From: Labia minor
Taxonomy: Eukaryota > Arthropoda > Insecta > Dermaptera > Spongiphoridae
Reading direction: 5' to 3'
Assembly (NCBI GenBank): GCA_963082975.1
Contig: OY720344.1
Span: 62,896,546-62,960,545 of the forward strand
Length of the DNA: 64,000 nt
In this document: positions 58,976-64,000 of the stretch, in pieces
Numbering within the stretch: position 1 is the first letter of the stretch
Layout of the letters: the number at the start of each line of letters is the position of its first letter
Translations under genes and position numbers: made by a program
Notes under the pieces: generated by a model
What the model was told of the DNA's origin: nothing
What the model saw: the letters and a program-made list of their open reading frames with translations, nothing else
Databases searched by the model: none

Positions 58976-59352
58976 AAAAAATATCATTGGGATTAGAAAC
59001 TTCCTACTTAGGTAGATTTATTTTTCATCTCAAAACGGATAAAATATTACTATTCCCAATTACCTATTTATTCTTAGATAATATTATTATAAAATTAATA
59101 TTTTATTTGTTAATTTTCAATTTATTAGATCACTATTTCTGAACTTTGGGTATAAAATTTATATTTAAAGAATATGTATATATATATAATATATATAAAT
59201 GTTAAAATTATAATCTCAATTATAATTATATATTTCTAAATTTTCAGGATTTATTGATATAATTAGTAATATTAAATAATAATATATCTCTTTTGAGACG
59301 AAAAATAAATCTACCGAAAGAGGAAGTTTCTAATCCTAATGAGATTTTTTTT
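58976..59352. repeat. ~66-bp inverted repeat
   Basis: The arms at 58976-59041 and 59287-59352 share 'ggattagaaacttcct' and 'ggtagatttatttttc' in inverted orientation with a few mismatches. The 245-bp spacer is AT-rich. No target duplication is evident. It begins ~70 bp after the hammerhead-like motif. Confidence 0.75.
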
Positions 59353-60594
59353 TGTAAAAGATTTAGGGTGGAATTAATAAATTATGCAAATGGAACAAAA
59401 GTATCTTGGAAGCAATTAATTTAAATCCCTTTTTTTAGAATGCCCATTAATTCCAAAATAATCTTCTAAACTGTATTTCTCCGTGTGGTGATTTTTTTTC
59501 CATGGCGAATGTGTAAATGAATCCTATACAGATTTTTTTTTTAATTTAAAGCCTAATATATTTTTCCCAAAATCTCATTTTATTATATCAGCACGAGGGG
59601 TGGAAATCAGTTAAGCGTAGCTTCTACTTTTGCAGTAATTACTTTTTATGCCCATTTTTTTTTCTTTTCTTTTCTCATCTGTTGGGTAAAGGGGAGGTGT
59701 TTTGATTTGAGATGCTGTTTCTACACTAACACACAAATTCACTCCCTTCCATGGATTAATTAAGGACCAAAGGGAGAGAGAGAAAGAGTGTCATCGTTAT
59801 TCCCCATCTGTTCAACTATAAGTAAAAATTTAAGAAATCAATGAGACATACAAATTAGAATTTAGAAAAAAAAATATAAAATAAGAATTGAGAATTTAAT
59901 ATATACTAAGAGGGTTGATTAATCATAATAATAAACATAATCTTTGTTTAATCTTTTTACCCCCTTAATTGTTGGTTTGTTTTTTCCCCTCAAAACTTAA
60001 TTTACAAAAATTATATGAAGTATTTAAACTTGAAGTAAATAAAAAATATATAGCTTGTAAAGGAATATAAAATAAAATTCAATAGATGTAAATTAATTTT
60101 AGATAACTATACATATATATATATATACATATATACCATATATATATGATATATCTATAATATATACTCGTTAGTTTGTTTATCTTCTTATCATTATCAT
60201 GTTTCTATAAATTGTTTAAATTGCATAATTATATTATTTCCATTAAAAGTGTGATATATAATAATATATATAATACAATTATTTTTTTTAATAAATTGCA
60301 CAATTGTAATATTGTAGAAATATATGATTCAAAAGTAATTTTTTGTTAAAATGAGAATTTTAAAACATTTTTTTCATTAAAAAGAGTTACTCACACAGAG
60401 CATCCGTTCAGTATTTACTCTCCAGTTTTCAAGCATAATTTTCATCGACCCCTCGCGTACAAAAAAAAATAAAATGTGTATATAAAAGAATATATTGAGA
60501 ATTTTGGATTTTGTTTTTAAATTATTTTTAAGTAGTTGCCTAAACAACTTGTATGTGTACTTTGCTCTCAGTCAATTAATCAATTTTTTCTATG
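59353..60594. other. AT-rich non-coding DNA
   Basis: A TA/CATA palindrome-rich tract lies at 60110-60170. No gene is recognised. Confidence 0.5.
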
Positions 60595-61080
60595 TGTGTG
60601 TGTGTGTATGTAACCAAGATTACCCAAAAACTGTTTGAGCTAGAATGATAAAATTTGGGCATTATTCAAAATTCATAGTTTTCTATCAATTTTTGAGAAA
60701 TGTAGCTCATCCGGAATAGGGTCATTACCTACAACGTTTTGATTTTTTTCTTCTAAAGTGACCGTAAAAATAAAGATGTATATTTGATAATTTTTCACAT
60801 GATTAATAATAGTATAAAACTGTTATATAAAGAATCTCAGCTTGATTGAATCGTTGAATACTTTCACCAGAATTAATTTTTTAACACTGCAAATCTCACG
60901 CGGCAACATGTTATGTGGTGCCATCAACAAAGAGCCAAACATGCGCTGGTATAATAAATATTATTTATAAATTTTAATTAATAATTTAAATAATTTAATT
61001 TAATTTAAATTAATATATGTTATTTAATCCAATTCAAATTTGCGAGATAGTCGAGTGGAAAAACTCCAGATTTTTTAAAG
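60595..61080 (+). repeat. Interspersed repeat family R, copy D
   Basis: This copy has the same orientation as copy A and is collinear with it from the GT tract to 'gcgagatagtcgagtgg' (61042-61058). It is more diverged, with several small deletions. Confidence 0.7.
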
Positions 61081-62279
61081 TATTTTCTCTTGAATATTCT
61101 CGTCCGTCCACACATGTTGTTCTAAAAGCCATAATTAGAAATTTAGAAATTTATTTATATATTTCTGGATAATATATATTATATAAAATTTATTTAATAA
61201 GTTTTCTGTGTTATTAATATTTATAAGATCGTTGGTTTTTTAATAGAAAAAAAATAGAAATTAGATCGAAATGAAATGTGTCACGATTCAACATTTTAAT
61301 TCATTCTTGTTCAAAAGGAAAGTGAACTAACTTTAATTTAATGTGTTCAACTATTTTTATAAACTTAGCAAGAAATTTTTCAACATTTCTAAATTAATAA
61401 TTCTTAAAATTAAAATTAAAATTAAAATTAAAAAGTAAAATCTAAAAACGTTAAAATGTTTTGTTTTGAGTTCATATCTAGTCACCCAGTTTTAAATATG
61501 TTAATGACTAACAATAAAAATATACAAAATATTATTTATGATAATAAAATAAAAAAAAAAATGAAGAATATAATTTCAGTGACACCTTTTTAAAAATATT
61601 TTTAATTAAAAATATTTTATAAATTTTTAAAAATTAAGCATGAAATATATGAATAAGAATAAATAATTTCTTTAAAGTGTATTTGTTTTATTTATAACAT
61701 TTATCTCCTTACTCGAGTCGAAATAACGAACGTCCTAACGAAAAGACTACCTATAGTGTTTTTAGAGTTTGTTGATCATGCAAAAAAAAAAATCAGATGA
61801 ATAAGGTGTTAGTTTTTATCAAAATTTTAGCCAAAAACTAATGCAGTGTAGTACAGTGTATTTATATTGGTGCTAAAATTTAGAATTTTCTGGTTGACTT
61901 CAATTATTTTGAAGTGAATAGTTTCACGAAAATTATTACATGATACTAAATAATATTCAATTGTTAATAGCTTAGACTTGCATAAAGAATGATAAAAAAC
62001 GCTACGATAATAGAAAATTCAGCTTAAAAATATTTTTTTTTTTATTTAAGAAAAATTTCAATTTAAATTCCATAATTAAAAAATATACAAATAATTTGAA
62101 AATGTTATATTTTGAAATTAATTAATTCCAAATTATTAGTAAAATTGATTGAAACTTAAGAAAAAAATTAATATAATTATATTATAATCCTATAATCAGT
62201 TATTTTTTTGATTCTATATTATGAATTTTTTTAAAATATTTTCTTATTGCTGCAACTATTATAGGAAGATACTCATCAA
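61081..62279. other. AT-rich non-coding DNA
   Basis: An 'attaaa' hexamer tandem lies at 61405-61435. No gene is recognised. Confidence 0.5.
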
Positions 62280-62640
62280 ATCGTCCACCTCTCTTTCTCT
62301 CTCTCTCTCTTTTACTCTTTTGCGTTCACCCCAATCAATTCTATTCAATCTCCCTCTCTCTCTCTCTTTCATCTCATTGGCATTGCGTCACGTACTAAAA
62401 CGAGGGAAGATTAGCAAAAGAAGAAGAAAAGAATAAAAAAAAGAAACAACCAAATAGTAATAATTTCGTCCCTCGCGCCTTTAAAGAAATTATTAGGTAT
62501 GGAATGGGAGACTCGAGGTCTCTCATATTACCGAATAGGTGGAAGGAGATTACCACCTGATAATTGATTTCTACACTTGCGTTGAACGAAACTAGAAAAA
62601 AATAGAGAGCGAGAGAGCACGTACCGTTTATTGTTTTCAT
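62280..62640. other. GC-richer, C/T-rich island
   Basis: CT repeats lie at 62291-62310 and 62353-62368. A minus-strand frame (62395-62640) starts MKTINGTCSLALYFFLVSFN, which could pass for a signal peptide, but it ends in a low-complexity serine/phenylalanine tail over an AAG-rich tract. I do not call it a gene. Confidence 0.35.
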
Positions 62641-63149
62641 TTCGGATAAAAATAAGTGGTGAGTGAATTACACGATTTTCACTCAAAACTTCAATCTATT
62701 ATTATTCATATTAGTAATAATTCTAGAATATTTGTATTTTTCTTGTAAATTTATTAATATTTATATTAAAATTAATATTTCACCATAGAAATTGGAAGAA
62801 AGATAAAGTACTGATATAAGAGATGATATTATATATATTATAGATACACGAATAATTGAAAAACGTATTTCTATCTAAATATCTCATTTCATTATATTAC
62901 TATCATGTAATTTTGTAAGTTCTAATTAATTAATTGTAAAGTTAAAATTTATTTTTCGAACTACTTAATCTTAATGTTAAATTTGTACTCCAAAAAAAAA
63001 TGTTTTATGGGTAATTATCACCATGCATTCATTGTATTAGAATTGTAAAAAAAAAAATAAAATAAAAACCAATTGAATATAAAAGTTATACAAATTATTT
63101 TAAAATAAGAAATGTGTTATGTCTGTTTGAATATTAAAATTGTTTTAAT
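62641..63149. other. AT-rich non-coding DNA
   Basis: No gene is recognised. Confidence 0.5.
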
Positions 63150-63298
63150 CTATCTATCTCTGTGGCTCTACGGAACTCGAAAGTTCTTGGCCGCAGCAAC
63201 CACACTTCTCCAAATGTCCCTATTCTGAGCCAGAACCCTCCAATCCCTATCCTCTCCCATCTCTCTCACGTCCCTTTCTACATTATCCACCCACCTTA
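63150..63298 (-). pseudogene. LINE family L1, 3' end
   Basis: This aligns with 6209-6345 and 43712-43860 and starts with the same GATA-type tail ('atctatctatctctgtgg' on the plus strand). It is cut off at 63298 by AT-rich sequence, so only the last ~150 bp of the element are present. Confidence 0.8.
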
Positions 63299-63548
63299 TA
63301 TATATATAAATATACATATTTGATTACTTTTTAAAACAGGTACTAAAACCCCATTATTTTTTTCAATATCTTTATATCTCAAAACAAATTATGGTTCAGA
63401 TTTTGATTTTCTCTGATTATAATGAGAGCTTCCTACAAAACTGCATTTGGTCAGCGTTATAATAATAATGGAATAAATTAATAAATAAATGTGAATGCAG
63501 GCTAATGGTCTTAGATCTCCGATAGTCAATTAAAAAAACAAATTTTAT
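63299..63548. other. AT-rich non-coding DNA
   Basis: No feature is visible. Confidence 0.4.
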
Positions 63549-63731
63549 TTGATGGGGTGGATGGGGTATGGGAAAAAAAATCAGCTTTTATACACGTCCT
63601 ATACAAATGGTTTATTAGATATCATAGGCAAATGGAGAGGATATGTCGCTGTTAAATTTAATGATGGTGAAATATATAAAAGAATTATTCTCGTTGATTT
63701 GGAATCTCTAACGGTTTTACTCAAACGTTAG
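63549..63731 (+). CDS. Candidate small ORF or exon, unknown
   Basis: A 60-residue frame ends KWRGYVAVKFNDGEIYKRII then LVDLESLTVLLKR and a stop. The second half has a varied, globular-looking composition unusual for this window. The pattern of aromatic and glycine residues around FNDGEIYK is loosely like SH3-type barrels, but I cannot assign a family. The ATG at 63549 lies in a poor context, and it might be a terminal exon rather than a small gene. Confidence 0.25.
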   Translation: MMGWMGYGKKNQLLYTSYTNGLLDIIGKWRGYVAVKFNDGEIYKRIILVDLESLTVLLKR

Positions 63732-64000
63732 TAATCAAATCGAGCATGCCGACACAACAAATAATCAAATTATCACGTGTTTTTTAAATAAATATCCCTT
63801 TCTCATATATTTTATTATAAGGATTCATTACATATAATACATTCAATGATGTAAAAGATATTTTGTTGTTGAATGATGAGAGTGTATTTACTCTTTGCTG
63901 TTTTTTTTCATCATCACTTTCTTCCGTGAGATTTCAATTTAGGTAGCGAATCTCCGGTTGTATTATCTTATTTTTTGTTTCACCCCCAAACTATTTTCGA
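63732..64000. other. AT-rich non-coding DNA
   Basis: Nothing is recognised up to the window end. Confidence 0.4.

Noticed and set aside
62395-62640. Signal-peptide-like small protein on the minus strand
   Set aside because: The tail is low-complexity and the region is a repeat-rich island open on several frames.
1-64000. CRISPR arrays, bacterial operons, rRNA
   Set aside because: No regularly spaced repeats, ribosome-binding sites or rRNA-like blocks were seen; all evidence points to animal nuclear DNA.

Overview
This is very AT-rich eukaryotic DNA. By eye G+C is well below 30% across most of the window, with many runs of A or T, (TA)n, (CT)n, (GT)n and tri-/tetranucleotide tracts. There is no operon structure and no long host reading frame. 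The mobile elements (mariner, Buster-type hAT, Tigger/pogo, Helitron, APE-type LINEs, a possible Penelope-related ribozyme motif) are animal types. I infer a metazoan, most likely an arthropod with a repeat-rich AT-biased genome; I cannot name the species.

The only convincing full-length gene is the transposase of a hAT element. The element spans 51404-54729 between two perfect copies of the 8-bp duplication TATTAAGA. Its 619-residue transposase (51790-53649, minus strand) keeps the BED finger, the D-D-E catalytic residues and the C-terminal dimerisation region. Shorter relatives lie at 21826-22528, 48433-48721 and 56118-58431, each with its own 8-bp duplication. All four duplications fit the Buster-type pattern nnnTAnnn.

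Two sites show nested insertion. At 21572-22858 a Tigger-like element was entered by a hAT element, which was itself entered by an unclassified repeat. At 56118-58431 a hAT element was entered by a Helitron (56233-58095), which carries a LINE fragment.

The rest of the repeat content is scattered. One LINE family with a GATA-type tail has fragments at 6200-8196, 31371-31500, 33228-33300, 43712-44330, 55215-55595, 57080-57850 and 63150-63298. Mariner remains lie at 25250-25780, 27600-28601, 35276-35312 and 47177-47655. A GC-rich short LINE derivative at 29179-29918 has 15-bp target duplications. A repeat family with a tRNA-like piece occurs four times (11815, 18978, 28602, 60595), and a family carrying two CRE octamers occurs twice (1949, 22075).

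Between these elements is AT-rich DNA in which I see no gene. A handful of GC-richer islands (15044-15155, 15400-15730, 20983-21067, 32022-32165, 34721-34888, 38092-38239, 42195-42437, 45612-45824, 49719-49884) have protein-like reading frames next to splice-like dinucleotides. They may be exons of genes with very large introns, but they point to both strands and none was recognised, so they are candidates only.
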